Under the pieces are notes generated by a model. The model saw only the letters and a program-made list of their open reading frames with translations. It was not told the origin of the DNA and did not search any database. Source: Dictyoglomus turgidum DSM 6724 (GTDB lineage Bacteria; Dictyoglomota; Dictyoglomia; Dictyoglomales; Dictyoglomaceae). Taken from it: DNA of 64,000 nucleotides. The DNA is taken from positions 466,723 through 530,722 of the forward strand of contig NC_011661.1 in assembly GCF_000021645.1 (NCBI RefSeq), read 5' to 3'. Shown piece by piece: positions 1 to 8,853 of this stretch. Numbering within the stretch: the first letter of the stretch is position 1; each line of letters begins with the position of its first letter. A program made the translations under genes and the position numbers.

Positions 1-1040
1 CCATAGAGTGGAGTAGGATAGAACCCGAGGAAGGAAGGTTTGATGAGTCTGCTCTTGAAAGATATAGATCTATGCTTATTTCTTTGAGAAGGAGAAACAT
101 AGAGCCGTTTGTTACTTTGCATCACTTTACTAACCCCTTATGGATGGCCAAAAGGGGTGGATGGCTAAATCCAGATATTATTGATTATTATTTACGCTAT
201 GTAAAGAAGATTGTAAGTGAGTTTAAAGATCTAGTAAATTATTGGATGACCATAAATGAGCCCAATGCCTATGCTTTTATGGCATATCTTTATGGACAAT
301 TTCCACCCCAAGGAAAAAGTTTAATAAAGATGCTCCGAGTTTTGAATAACATGGCAAAGGCTCACGCTAAAGCCTATGAGGTTATCCATCAGATATCTCC
401 TGACGCAAAGGTAAGCATTGCCTATAATGTGATCTATTTTGAACCTAAAAACCCTAATTCTTTTATAGATAGAAAATTTGCTAATTTTGGGGATAGAATT
501 TACAATAGGGTATTCATAGAAACTCTTCTTACTGGGAAATTTTCCTCTCCCTTTATTAAAGAAGAAATTCCATACGCAAAGAATACCTTAGACTATCTTG
601 GAATAAACTATTACACTAGGATACTTATGGGGCTAAAGATGGGATCTCCTGAGGGAGAAACTTCAGATTTTGGTTGGGAGATTTATCCTGAGGGAATTTA
701 TAAAGTAGTAAAAAGATTTTACGGTTTAACAAAAAAGCCTATTTACATTACAGAAAATGGGATATCTGATGCCAAGGATGAAAAAAGACCAAAATATCTC
801 ATCTCTCACCTTATTCAGCTTCATAGAGCTATAGAGGAAGGAGTAGATGTGAGGGGATATTTCCATTGGTCATTGATGGACAATTTTGAGTGGGCTGAAG
901 GATTTTTACAAAGGTTTGGACTTTTTGAGACCGATTTTAATACCTTTGAGAGGAAATGGAGAGAAAGTGCCAGGATATATAGTGAGATTGCAAAAAACAA
1001 TGGAATAACAGAAGCTATGGAAGAAAAATTTCTTAAATAG
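1..1040 (+). CDS. GH1 beta-glucosidase, 3' part only
   Basis: This is the C-terminal part of a family 1 glycoside hydrolase, a retaining beta-glycosidase that releases beta-linked glucose or galactose from oligosaccharides. The reading frame is already open at base 3 (IEWSRIEPEEG), so the start lies outside the window and the ATG at base 72 is internal. The acid/base motif TINEPNAY lies near base 255 and the nucleophile motif YITENGIS near base 750; the C-terminal HWSLMDNFEWAEGF segment is also typical. About 345 residues are visible of a usual 430-450. No signal peptide can be judged. It overlaps the next, convergent gene by 8 bases. Family assignment is very secure; substrate is not. Confidence 0.96.
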   Translation, partial: IEWSRIEPEEGRFDESALERYRSMLISLRRRNIEPFVTLHHFTNPLWMAKRGGWLNPDIIDYYLRYVKKIVSEFKDLVNYWMTINEPNAYAFMAYLYGQFPPQGKSLIKMLRVLNNMAKAHAKAYEVIHQISPDAKVSIAYNVIYFEPKNPNSFIDRKFANFGDRIYNRVFIETLLTGKFSSPFIKEEIPYAKNTLDYLGINYYTRILMGLKMGSPEGETSDFGWEIYPEGIYKVVKRFYGLTKKPIYITENGISDAKDEKRPKYLISHLIQLHRAIEEGVDVRGYFHWSLMDNFEWAEGFLQRFGLFETDFNTFERKWRESARIYSEIAKNNGITEAMEEKFLK

Positions 1041-2040
1041 TATAGATTTTATCTTCGGGGATGTAATTTTTAACTTTTGAGGATATAAAATTTAAAAGTT
1101 CTTCTTTTGTGGAAGGAGAGTAAGTATAGGCATCTATATCCTCTACATAAGGGAAGAGAGTAATCTCATTTTCAAACTTTTTTCTCATCCTTTTTAAATA
1201 CTCCTTAGGAATTCTAAATACACCTATGGTGATATCTTGAATTTTAGATGCTGGTATTTCACTAAATATATAATCTATAAATTTTTTATAAATCTCTTTC
1301 CAATTTTCCACGAGTATTATAGGATCAAAGCTCAATCTTACTTTCCATCCATCATGAATTGCCCTCTTTATGGTATTTATCCTTAAAGAAAGATTCGGAG
1401 TTTTCTCATACCTTTCAATAATCTCTTGGGGAAGGAGGGTCCAGGCTAAGATAATATTAGGGGACGGCTTTAAATTTTTAATTGCCGTATAATTGACACT
1501 TTTTGTTCTCACTTCAAGAATTAGATTTTCTTTTGAATAAGCATAATTTACAAATCTGCTAAAAAAGGGCACTATTTCTTCCATAGCTAAAAGATCAGTC
1601 TCATAAGAAGGAGACAAATAAAGGGGATGTTTTTTAAGGATTTCATCTATCTCTTTAAAGTAATCTTCTATATTAACAAATATAACTATGTTAGCAGAAG
1701 AGTACATGCCCTTTAAGAAACAATAATCACAGTTGAAAATACAATTTACTATAAGATTGGCGTAATAAAAATATGGGTGTCCAAAATTTTGGCAAAGGGA
1801 TGATGCAGGGGAGAGGAATTTTTCTCTTTTTTTTGCAAGGATTAATTTTTTACTCAGCTCTTGTAATTTATAATTTTGTCTTGGCCTTGAAAATACCTCT
1901 TTATAATGGTTAACAGTGATTATTTGAGAATTGGGAAATTTTTTAAGGATCTCCTTAGTTATTTCATGAGATATTATCTCCTTTTCCACATATATATGGG
2001 AAAAGGGTTTAGAAAGTAAGGAAGTTCTTAAGCTTTTCAA
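1033..2040 (-). CDS. Spore photoproduct lyase-like radical SAM protein
   Basis: Residues 100-107 carry a CxxxCxxC motif (CIFNCDYC) that binds the [4Fe-4S] cluster of radical SAM enzymes, inside the NCxFxCxYCFLKG context typical of the SplB/COG1533 family. The later segments TLLPQEIIERYE and IGVFRIPKEYL also match that family. The 335 residues are close to the usual length. Classical members repair the thymine spore photoproduct with S-adenosylmethionine, but the family is also found in non-sporulating bacteria where its substrate is not settled. The start overlaps the end of the upstream phosphorylase-like gene by 32 bases, so the two are translationally linked and probably work together. Family is secure; DNA repair function is inferred. 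Confidence 0.85.
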   Translation of the reverse strand: MKSLRTSLLSKPFSHIYVEKEIISHEITKEILKKFPNSQIITVNHYKEVFSRPRQNYKLQELSKKLILAKKREKFLSPASSLCQNFGHPYFYYANLIVNCIFNCDYCFLKGMYSSANIVIFVNIEDYFKEIDEILKKHPLYLSPSYETDLLAMEEIVPFFSRFVNYAYSKENLILEVRTKSVNYTAIKNLKPSPNIILAWTLLPQEIIERYEKTPNLSLRINTIKRAIHDGWKVRLSFDPIILVENWKEIYKKFIDYIFSEIPASKIQDITIGVFRIPKEYLKRMRKKFENEITLFPYVEDIDAYTYSPSTKEELLNFISSKVKNYIPEDKIYTI

Positions 2041-2842
2041 AGTATTCTTTACCTTCCTTCTTTGAATTTACTTTTATATTTACAAACTCTTCTATTTCCT
2101 CAGGAATTTGTTTGTATCTTATAAGATATATTTTCAAAAGCTTTTTTAATTCTATCTCCATAGATCTTGTAAGATGTAAATTGCTTTTTAGCTTTTCTAA
2201 AATCTCTTTGATTTTTTTATCTTCTCTTCTTTGAAGATATTTTTCATTAAGAGTTAAAAGAGAATTAATAAAATTTTCTATCTTAAAGATATTTTTTATT
2301 ATAATTTCTTGAACCATTTTGGGATCAATCTTATCAAAATCTAAAAGGTCATACACTATTTTTATACAGTGAATGTTATGGGAATACAAAAAAGAAGAAG
2401 CGGCCTCAAAAAATCCTGCCCCCTCCATATCTACAATGTCCCCCTCTATCTCTTCTTGATGACATTTTCTTACAGGAAAATCAAAACTCTCAAGGGATGC
2501 TTCCTTCATATCGTGGCTAATTAAAATGTCAGGATAAAATGCTCTTTTAGAATTGTGGTTGATTATTTTATTACATAAGATTAAATCTCCTTTCGAGAAA
2601 CCACCGTCTTTTGCCCCACAAATACCTATATTTAATGCAATATCTTCATTTTTCCAGCCATATTTCGTTAATAAATAAGTAGTAGCTATAGCAGAGTTTA
2701 TATTACCTTCTCCGCTTATTATTAAAAAAATCTCATCTTTATTGAAAATTTGAAATTTTGATGAATCATTTAACTTTTTAAGATTGAAGTAGTCTATAAT
2801 AGGCTTTCCTTCAACATAAAAGGCGATAGTAATGTAGATCAT
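2009..2842 (-). CDS. Nucleoside phosphorylase / MTA-SAH nucleosidase-like protein
   Basis: The N-terminal 190 residues look like the PNP/UDP phosphorylase fold: NIGICGAKDGG (71-81) resembles the phosphate or ribose loop, and DIVDMEGAGFFEAA (135-148) is the conserved ribose-binding signature with its Met-Glu pair. The C-terminal 80 residues are charged and helical and are not part of the core fold. Enzymes of this fold cleave the N-glycosidic bond of nucleosides, including 5'-methylthioadenosine, S-adenosylhomocysteine and 5'-deoxyadenosine. The gene lies between a radical SAM gene (32-base overlap) and an Nramp gene (4-base overlap). A role in clearing 5'-deoxyadenosine or in nucleoside salvage next to the lyase is a reasonable inference. 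The exact reaction is unknown. Confidence 0.75.
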   Translation of the reverse strand: MIYITIAFYVEGKPIIDYFNLKKLNDSSKFQIFNKDEIFLIISGEGNINSAIATTYLLTKYGWKNEDIALNIGICGAKDGGFSKGDLILCNKIINHNSKRAFYPDILISHDMKEASLESFDFPVRKCHQEEIEGDIVDMEGAGFFEAASSFLYSHNIHCIKIVYDLLDFDKIDPKMVQEIIIKNIFKIENFINSLLTLNEKYLQRREDKKIKEILEKLKSNLHLTRSMEIELKKLLKIYLIRYKQIPEEIEEFVNIKVNSKKEGKEYFEKLKNFLTF

Positions 2843-4095
2843 AAGAAGCTAAGGAAAAGGGTTATATTTAGCAGAGTTACAATAATCCCGATGGTAATTA
2901 AGATAATATTATCTATCTTTGAGTTTTTAAATTTTCCCATAACTTTTTCCCAGGAAGTAAGCCTGATTAAAGAAAAGATAGTGAAAGGAAGTTGAATACT
3001 CAGCATTATTTGACTCCAGATTAATCCCTGAAAAGGATTAGAAATAAAAAATATTACAAAAAGTGCTCCTATTAAAGTAATTAATATTCCTATACGGGTA
3101 TGATTGTCTTTGACATCAAAAGGCTCATTAGACATTCCAGCCCATGTGCTTCCTCCTGCCATCCCTGCGGTCATGGAGGAAGAGAATCCTGAGAAGATAA
3201 GAGCAATAGCAAAGACGTATGAAGCAAGGTGTCCTAATAGGGGTTTCAAAGTTAAATAAGCTTGAGGAAGCTCTGTGATCAAAATACCATTTTTATAAAA
3301 GGCTTCTGCAGCAATAAGGATCATGGAGCTGTTTATTGCCCAGCCTACAAGCATTGCTCCAATGGTATCTAAGTATTCATATTTCAGTTGTTTTCTTATG
3401 ATGCTCTCATCTTCTAAATTCCATTGTCTGCTTTGGATAATCTCCGAATGCAAGAAAAGATTATGGGGCATAACTACAGCTCCTAAAACACTCATGATTA
3501 TGGGAATGGAATTTTGAGGAAAAGAAGGAATTATCCATCCTTGTATTGCACTTTTCCAATTTATTTTCACTAATGAAAGCTCAAAAAGAAAAGAAAGACC
3601 TATAAGAGATACAAAGCCAATAATATATTTCTCAATTTTTCTATAGCTATTAGAAAGTAGCATCAGTATTACCACAATAGTAGTAATGAATGCCCCTATA
3701 TTTATAGGAATGTTAAAAAGCATATTAAGCCCAATAGCAGCTCCTAATATCTCTGCAAGGGCAGTAGAGATAGAGGCAAGCATAGCAGTAACAAGGACAA
3801 AATAACGAAGAAATTTAGGGAAATATTTAGAGATAGCTTCTGAGAGACAAAGTCCTGTAGCAATTCCTAAGTGGGCTGCATTATGTTGTAAAAATATGAG
3901 CATTATGGTGGAGAGGGTTACCATCCAAAGTAATTTATACCCAAATTGCGATCCTGCTGCCATATTAGAGGCCCAATTACCAGGGTCAATAAACCCAACA
4001 GTTACTAAAAACCCAGGACCTATATATTTTAATATCTCAAGAGCTCCTAAAGTGGGCTTATGTCCTTTCAAAAATCTCTGCATAAATTTTCTCAT
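2839..4095 (-). CDS. mntH: Nramp-family divalent metal transporter (MntH-like)
   Basis: An integral membrane protein of 418 residues with about 11 hydrophobic segments. The two metal-binding motifs of the family are intact: DPGN at residues 37-40 in the first helix and MPHN at 209-212 in the sixth. Family members import Mn2+ or Fe2+ with protons. The start is uncertain: ATG at 4095 lies only about 5 bases after the predicted transcription start, while an in-frame ATG at 4083 would leave a short leader; neither has a clear ribosome site. It is the first gene of a leftward set with the phosphorylase-like and radical SAM genes. Those cluster proteins need iron, so iron or manganese supply fits. 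The CRISPR array ends 52 bases upstream on the same strand. Confidence 0.93.
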   Translation of the reverse strand: MRKFMQRFLKGHKPTLGALEILKYIGPGFLVTVGFIDPGNWASNMAAGSQFGYKLLWMVTLSTIMLIFLQHNAAHLGIATGLCLSEAISKYFPKFLRYFVLVTAMLASISTALAEILGAAIGLNMLFNIPINIGAFITTIVVILMLLSNSYRKIEKYIIGFVSLIGLSFLFELSLVKINWKSAIQGWIIPSFPQNSIPIIMSVLGAVVMPHNLFLHSEIIQSRQWNLEDESIIRKQLKYEYLDTIGAMLVGWAINSSMILIAAEAFYKNGILITELPQAYLTLKPLLGHLASYVFAIALIFSGFSSSMTAGMAGGSTWAGMSNEPFDVKDNHTRIGILITLIGALFVIFFISNPFQGLIWSQIMLSIQLPFTIFSLIRLTSWEKVMGKFKNSKIDNIILITIGIIVTLLNITLFLSFL

Positions 4096-4106
4096 ATATG
4101 ATATAG

Positions 4107-4135
4107 ATTTTATTACATAATTTTTCTCTTTGCAA
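4107..4135 (-). promoter_or_regulatory. Predicted sigma-A promoter of mntH
   Basis: On the minus strand TTGCAA (4130-4135) and TAAAAT (4107-4112) are separated by exactly 17 bases. Transcription would start near 4100, giving a nearly leaderless message. The promoter lies in the 52 bases between the last CRISPR repeat and the gene. Confidence 0.55.
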
Positions 4136-4147
4136 TTAATGACAGTG

Positions 4148-7100
4148 GTTTCAATCCCTTATAGGTACGCTACAAACAAGTCTGGGACGTGGTCGAACTT
4201 GTTGAGATTTTGAAGTTTCAATCCCTTATAGGTACGCTACAAACAGAGTGCCCGGGGTAGGCTTCTACCCCGGGAGATCCTGTTTCAATCCCTTATAGGT
4301 ACGCTACAAACTGGATGGATACATGGGTAGGCCAAAAAAATCTAACACGGTTTCAATCCCTTATAGGTACGCTACAAACCTCCTCGCTTTTTCTTCTTCT
4401 TTCTGTTTAATTTTGGTTTCAATCCCTTATAGGTACGCTACAAACTTGTGAATTCTGAAATGTATGTGTTCTCATTTCGTTGTTTCAATCCCTTATAGGT
4501 ACGCTACAAACCAATAGCTACGTCATAAACATCTTGGTCTGTCGCTGGTTTCAATCCCTTATAGGTACGCTACAAACTTTAAAGGAATAACTGCTTCTGC
4601 TCCTTTTTCCCCGAGTTTCAATCCCTTATAGGTACGCTACAAACTGCTTTGCCAAGTGTCTTTTACAAGCATATCCCAAAGGTTTCAATCCCTTATAGGT
4701 ACGCTACAAACAGCCGAAAAAGAATTCGACGAATATTTGGTAGAATTCGTTTCAATCCCTTATAGGTACGCTACAAACGTATACCCAATCCTCTTCTATG
4801 TGGAATTCCACGAGAGTTTCAATCCCTTATAGGTACGCTACAAACATGATCCTGAAATATGGCAGGAGATCCTCAAGGCAATGTTTCAATCCCTTATAGG
4901 TACGCTACAAACGAATACAAAGAGAAAAAGATGAACAGGCGGTCCAAAGTTTCAATCCCTTATAGGTACGCTACAAACTGTTTGAATGATACTGCTGCGG
5001 CAGACTACCCTGGTTGTTTCAATCCCTTATAGGTACGCTACAAACGTTTCCAAAGAATTTTTGGAAGGGGAGTGAAGAGAAGTTTCAATCCCTTATAGGT
5101 ACGCTACAAACGATGTCTGAAACATTTGCTGAAATGGAAGCAGCGGCGTTTCAATCCCTTATAGGTACGCTACAAACACGGAGACTGGACGATATCGGAG
5201 GCGTAGTATGGAAGGTTTCAATCCCTTATAGGTACGCTACAAACTTCTCCTTTAGAAGTTTTAGGAGAAGTTAAAGATGTGTTTCAATCCCTTATAGGTA
5301 CGCTACAAACATAACGGTTAAGGACTTAGGAGACGGTACTTACAAGTGTTTCAATCCCTTATAGGTACGCTACAAACCTGATGAAGAATACGAAAAACTC
5401 GAGGAGGAATTTTGTTTCAATCCCTTATAGGTACGCTACAAACGATGTCTGAAACATTTGCTGAAATGGAAGCAGCGGCGTTTCAATCCCTTATAGGTAC
5501 GCTACAAACCTCCAACCTCTTGTACATAAGAAAATACGGATACAGTTTCAATCCCTTATAGGTACGCTACAAACTGATAAGACGATCGAAAAATCAACAG
5601 AGGCACTTACGTTTCAATCCCTTATAGGTACGCTACAAACATTGATTCCTCCAAATTTTCCATTCAAACAAAAGAGGGTTTCAATCCCTTATAGGTACGC
5701 TACAAACCTCCCTCCTTCACGTTTATCTTGGCCTCAAGCCTTTGTTTCAATCCCTTATAGGTACGCTACAAACGAAGCCCGTGCTGACTCACGAAGAGCA
5801 TCCATGGCTGTTTCAATCCCTTATAGGTACGCTACAAACAGATGGAGAGAAGCTGTTTAAGTACGGCGTATGGGAGTTTCAATCCCTTATAGGTACGCTA
5901 CAAACAGAGACAAGTACTGTTATTTTGAAAAGAGGGATAAGGTTTCAATCCCTTATAGGTACGCTACAAACCGTGAAAAAGAGCCAGTAGCCGATTTTGA
6001 GGTTGCTATAGTTTCAATCCCTTATAGGTACGCTACAAACCACTTGTGGAAATCACGAGCCAGGGAGTCTCACTCCTGTTTCAATCCCTTATAGGTACGC
6101 TACAAACTTGAGGAAGTTTCCACAAAGAATAAAATCGGCGTAAGTTTCAATCCCTTATAGGTACGCTACAAACAGATGGAGAGAAGCTGTTTAAGTACGG
6201 CGTATGGGAGTTTCAATCCCTTATAGGTACGCTACAAACAAATTAGGATGTGATAAACTTACATCTCCACTTGACAGTTTCAATCCCTTATAGGTACGCT
6301 ACAAACTCCAACTTCTTGTGTAGGCTCATTTATTTCCTCCAAGGTTTCAATCCCTTATAGGTACGCTACAAACGGCTTTTCCATTGGCTGGCGCTAAAGC
6401 AAGATGGAAGTTTCAATCCCTTATAGGTACGCTACAAACTTAAGAAATTCATCCACATTTTTATAATGTTGGTTGGTTTCAATCCCTTATAGGTACGCTA
6501 CAAACGTAATTGAGAAGAATCGTTATGGAGACAAGGGTGTCAGTTTCAATCCCTTATAGGTACGCTACAAACAGATTTTGTAAATATCAACGAACCTGAA
6601 AAAATTTTTGTTTCAATCCCTTATAGGTACGCTACAAACAAAGTAGCCCCCACAACTTTTTGGAAATATCCCAGGGTTTCAATCCCTTATAGGTACGCTA
6701 CAAACACTTCATCTCTATCGATTACCAAAATATTTCCTATTTCGTTTCAATCCCTTATAGGTACGCTACAAACTAGCCAAAATCCTCATAAAAATCTGGG
6801 AAATCTTCTTTGTTTCAATCCCTTATAGGTACGCTACAAACTACTTTTTATCAACCAGACCGAACCAAAACTACTCCTGTTTCAATCCCTTATAGGTACG
6901 CTACAAACTTTACTCATCCTCAAATTCATAGGAAAGGAGGTGAAGTTTCAATCCCTTATAGGTACGCTACAAACTTAAACTAAAAATCATCGGGCAAATC
7001 TGGCAAATTAGTTTCAATCCCTTATAGGTACGCTACAAACTCAATACCCACTGCCCCAATAGTTTGAAAACAGGAAAGTTTCAATCCCTTATAGGTACGC

Positions 7101-7702
7101 TACAAACGTAAATAAACCATCCAACCATGAATTACTAGAAAATGTTTCAATCCCTTATAGGTACGCTACAAACGCAAAGAAGAAAGGCATTTCTATTTCA
7201 AGGGTTGCTTGTTTCAATCCCTTATAGGTACGCTACAAACTTTCTATGTTATCAAATATACTCCTTGCCCTTCAGCTTGTTTCAATCCCTTATAGGTACG
7301 CTACAAACATGTTATATAAGGAGATAAAATGAACAACGATGAATGTTTCAATCCCTTATAGGTACGCTACAAACGAAACCTTACTTCAAGCCTGTCTCCA
7401 TAACGTCCATGTTTCAATCCCTTATAGGTACGCTACAAACTTTCTTTTAATTCGATATATAATTTCGCAAAATCTAAGTTTCAATCCCTTATAGGTACGC
7501 TACAAACGAAATTTTGGCTGTTTCTACAAGAAAAGTAATAAGAAGTTTCAATCCCTTATAGGTACGCTACAAACCTTCAATGGGATGCTTTTGTAGGTTT
7601 GCAAGTGCAAGTTTCAATCCCTTATAGGTACGCTACAAACCCGTAAAAAGGGCAAAAAAGCTACCGCTTAAAATTAACTACCCTTATAGGTACGCTACAA
7701 TT
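4148..7702 (-). CRISPR. CRISPR array, 53 intact 30-base repeats plus one degenerate
   Basis: On the plus strand each repeat begins GTTTCAATCC, continues CTTATAGGTA and ends CGCTACAAAC (30 bases). I counted 53 identical copies, starting at 4148, 4215, 4282 and so on to 7611, plus a degenerate copy at 7673-7702. Spacers are mostly 35-38 bases. Read on the minus strand the repeat ends ATTGAAAC, the usual 8-base handle of type I-B and type III systems, and a good promoter lies just right of the array. I therefore infer leftward transcription with the leader on the right. Two spacers occur twice (5112-5147 = 5444-5479; 5840-5875 = 6174-6209). No cas gene is in the window, so the processing and effector proteins must be elsewhere. 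Confidence 0.98.
7673..7702 (-). repeat. Degenerate terminal CRISPR repeat
   Basis: Only the central 20 bases (7681-7700) match the repeat exactly. The outer 8 bases that would form the ATTGAAAC handle, and the 2 bases at the leader junction, are altered. The spacer between it and the last intact repeat is about 32 bases, shorter than the others. If the array is transcribed leftward this is the leader-proximal repeat, where new spacers would normally be inserted. Confidence 0.85.
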
Positions 7703-8035
7703 TTGAGGATAATATAGCATAAAAAGAATAAGATGTAAAGAGGTATGGAATGGAAAATTTATAGGTCTGTCGATCCCCCGGGGTTTAGGGGGTTATTGGG
7801 GGTCGACGAAGAAATAAGCTTTTAAGAATAAAATTAAAAACTTTTAAATGAAGTATTTAAGAAGATTTTAGAGAGATTCTACTCAGAAAAGTTAGAAAAT
7901 TTTTATGAAATTGAGTAATAATGAGGTTTTTCTTTAAAAATTTGCTTTGATTTTTTGTTACAATTTCTGTCGATCTTAAAAAGTTTAGATAAAATAATGT
8001 TTTTGTTGAATGGTATTATGTAACAAATTTAAAGC
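7703..8035. other. Gene-free CRISPR flank (probable leader) with an inverted repeat and a duplicated motif
   Basis: No credible gene lies here. A GC-rich inverted repeat has arms 7769-7779 (GTCGATCCCCC) and 7798-7807 (GGGGGTCGAC), striking in such AT-rich DNA. The motif CTGTCGATC, seven bases, GTTTAG occurs twice, at 7767-7788 and 7967-7988, exactly 200 bases apart. The rest is A/T-rich. I infer that this is the leader of the array, with the inverted repeat as a possible binding site for adaptation proteins or IHF-like factors. Confidence 0.5.
7711..7739 (-). promoter_or_regulatory. Predicted promoter of the CRISPR array
   Basis: On the minus strand TTTACA (7734-7739) and TATATT (7711-7716) have a 17-base spacer. 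Transcription would start near 7704, at the edge of the degenerate repeat, and run leftward through the array. This supports placing the leader on the right side. Confidence 0.6.
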
Positions 8036-8071
8036 CTACCAGCTGAGATGAGTTTATGCCTCAGCTGGTAG
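8036..8071 (-). terminator. Strong hairpin downstream of the small-gene cassette
   Basis: A perfect 12-base stem (CTACCAGCTGAG at 8036-8047 with its complement at 8060-8071) encloses a 12-base loop. It lies directly after the stop codon of the YvrJ-like gene. The following T-run on the minus strand is weak, so it could also act as a stability hairpin. Confidence 0.55.
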
Positions 8072-8080
8072 ATTATAAAG

Positions 8081-8239
8081 TTAGGAAGAAGTTTTTCCTG
8101 AGAGATTAAGTATTGCTTGAGACAATTCATTTATTGCTTTTGTAAGATTTTCAAGTCTTGTTTCTATTCTTATAAGAAGGATCAAGGAAACCACAATGGG
8201 AAATCCTAAATTACTTATAAGTTGAGTGATGTCAGTCAT
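8081..8239 (-). CDS. YvrJ-family small membrane protein (holin-like)
   Basis: A 52-residue protein starting MTDITQLISN. One hydrophobic helix (about residues 11-24, LGFPIVVSLILLIR) is followed by an amphipathic helix (RIETRLENLTKAINELSQAI). This is the standard layout of the YvrJ family, which resembles small phage holins. GGAGGTGT precedes the ATG at a good distance. It follows the M15 peptidase gene with almost no gap, so it is the last gene of a leftward operon. A holin-like partner for that peptidase is possible but not shown; the biological role of YvrJ proteins is unknown. Confidence 0.8.
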   Translation of the reverse strand: MTDITQLISNLGFPIVVSLILLIRIETRLENLTKAINELSQAILNLSGKTSS

Positions 8240-8241
8240 TT

Positions 8242-8574
8242 TTACACCTCCATATGGATATACTTTTTTAATTTATCGATCTTTACATAAGAAAATCCAA
8301 GTTTTTGCGCCATTTCGTAGGCTTTTTCAATATCATTGCAGGTTATATCACATGCCATTCCTTTCATATGTTTTGAATTTGGAACTCCTTTAACTTCCTT
8401 GTTATGCTTCTCACATCTATATCCGCTAGTAATTTTTATTTTTAGCCCACTGGCAATTAATTTTTCCAAATTTTCCAAAAGAGTGGGATGAAGCATTACT
8501 TTATTACAACATGGACATTCAAAATCCTTCAAATAAAAGTTTTTGGATACTTTTATCTCATTTATCCTAAGCAT
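8242..8574 (-). CDS. M15-family peptidase (D-Ala-D-Ala carboxypeptidase / endolysin type)
   Basis: A 110-residue single-domain protein. SKHMKGMACD at 67-76 is the SxHxxGxAxD zinc motif (His69, Asp76) and the C-terminal IHMEV supplies the third ligand (His107), as in the M15A/YcbK-like peptidases. A CxCC cluster at residues 20-23 lies in the N-terminal substrate-recognition part. Enzymes of this family cut peptidoglycan stem peptides. It has no signal peptide, so it would need a holin or lysis to reach the wall. It overlaps the upstream zinc-ribbon gene by 8 bases and is followed at once by the YvrJ-like gene. Such a pair looks like a phage lysis cassette, but no other phage genes are present. 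Confidence 0.88.
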   Translation of the reverse strand: MLRINEIKVSKNFYLKDFECPCCNKVMLHPTLLENLEKLIASGLKIKITSGYRCEKHNKEVKGVPNSKHMKGMACDITCNDIEKAYEMAQKLGFSYVKIDKLKKYIHMEV

Positions 8575-8797
8575 TTTTATCCTCCCTATGTTCCATGCTT
8601 AAAATAATCTTTGATATGAGAAGGGGAAGAAATTGCTTTTCTAAAAAAGTAGGAAAGCATTCTGGACATATTGGATTTTCGTCTATGAAAAATATGAAAT
8701 TTTTCTTTTTACCACAGATTTTACAAGTGTAGGCAGGAAAAGCTTGGTAGAGGAAACTAAATTTGAATTGTACCTTTTTAATAATGCTCTCTAACAT
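8567..8797 (-). CDS. Small zinc-ribbon protein of unknown function
   Basis: A 76-residue protein with two CxxC pairs (CKIC at 25-28 and CPEC at 44-47), spaced as in a zinc ribbon. The C-terminal part is hydrophobic (FLPLLISKIILS) and could lie along a membrane. I recognise no named family. It overlaps the M15 peptidase gene and has a good ribosome site (GGGAGG), so it is translated as part of the cassette. Confidence 0.6.
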   Translation of the reverse strand: MLESIIKKVQFKFSFLYQAFPAYTCKICGKKKNFIFFIDENPICPECFPTFLEKQFLPLLISKIILSMEHREDKNA

Positions 8798-8816
8798 GGA
8801 TTTTCCTCCCTTTTAA

Positions 8817-8839
8817 TGGGGCGGATTCTCTCCGCCCCA
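8817..8839 (-). promoter_or_regulatory. GC-rich hairpin between DUF2922 and zinc-ribbon genes
   Basis: TGGGGCGGA (8817-8825) and TCCGCCCCA (8831-8839) form a 9-base stem with a 5-base loop. It lies between two genes of the same leftward operon, in the position of a partial terminator. It would make the first two genes more abundant than the last three. On the plus strand it is followed by a T-rich stretch. Confidence 0.5.
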
Positions 8840-8853
8840 AGTTTTATTTTTTA

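Noticed and set aside
5014-7327. Open frames within the CRISPR array that read repeated FQSLIGTLQT or VSIPYRYATN
   Set aside because: They are translations of the repeat itself and have no ribosome sites; not genes.
4148-7702. Plus-strand (rightward) transcription of the array
   Set aside because: The minus strand has the ATTGAAAC handle and a 17-base-spaced promoter at the right end; on the left only 52 bases separate the array from mntH. The degenerate right-end repeat leaves some doubt.
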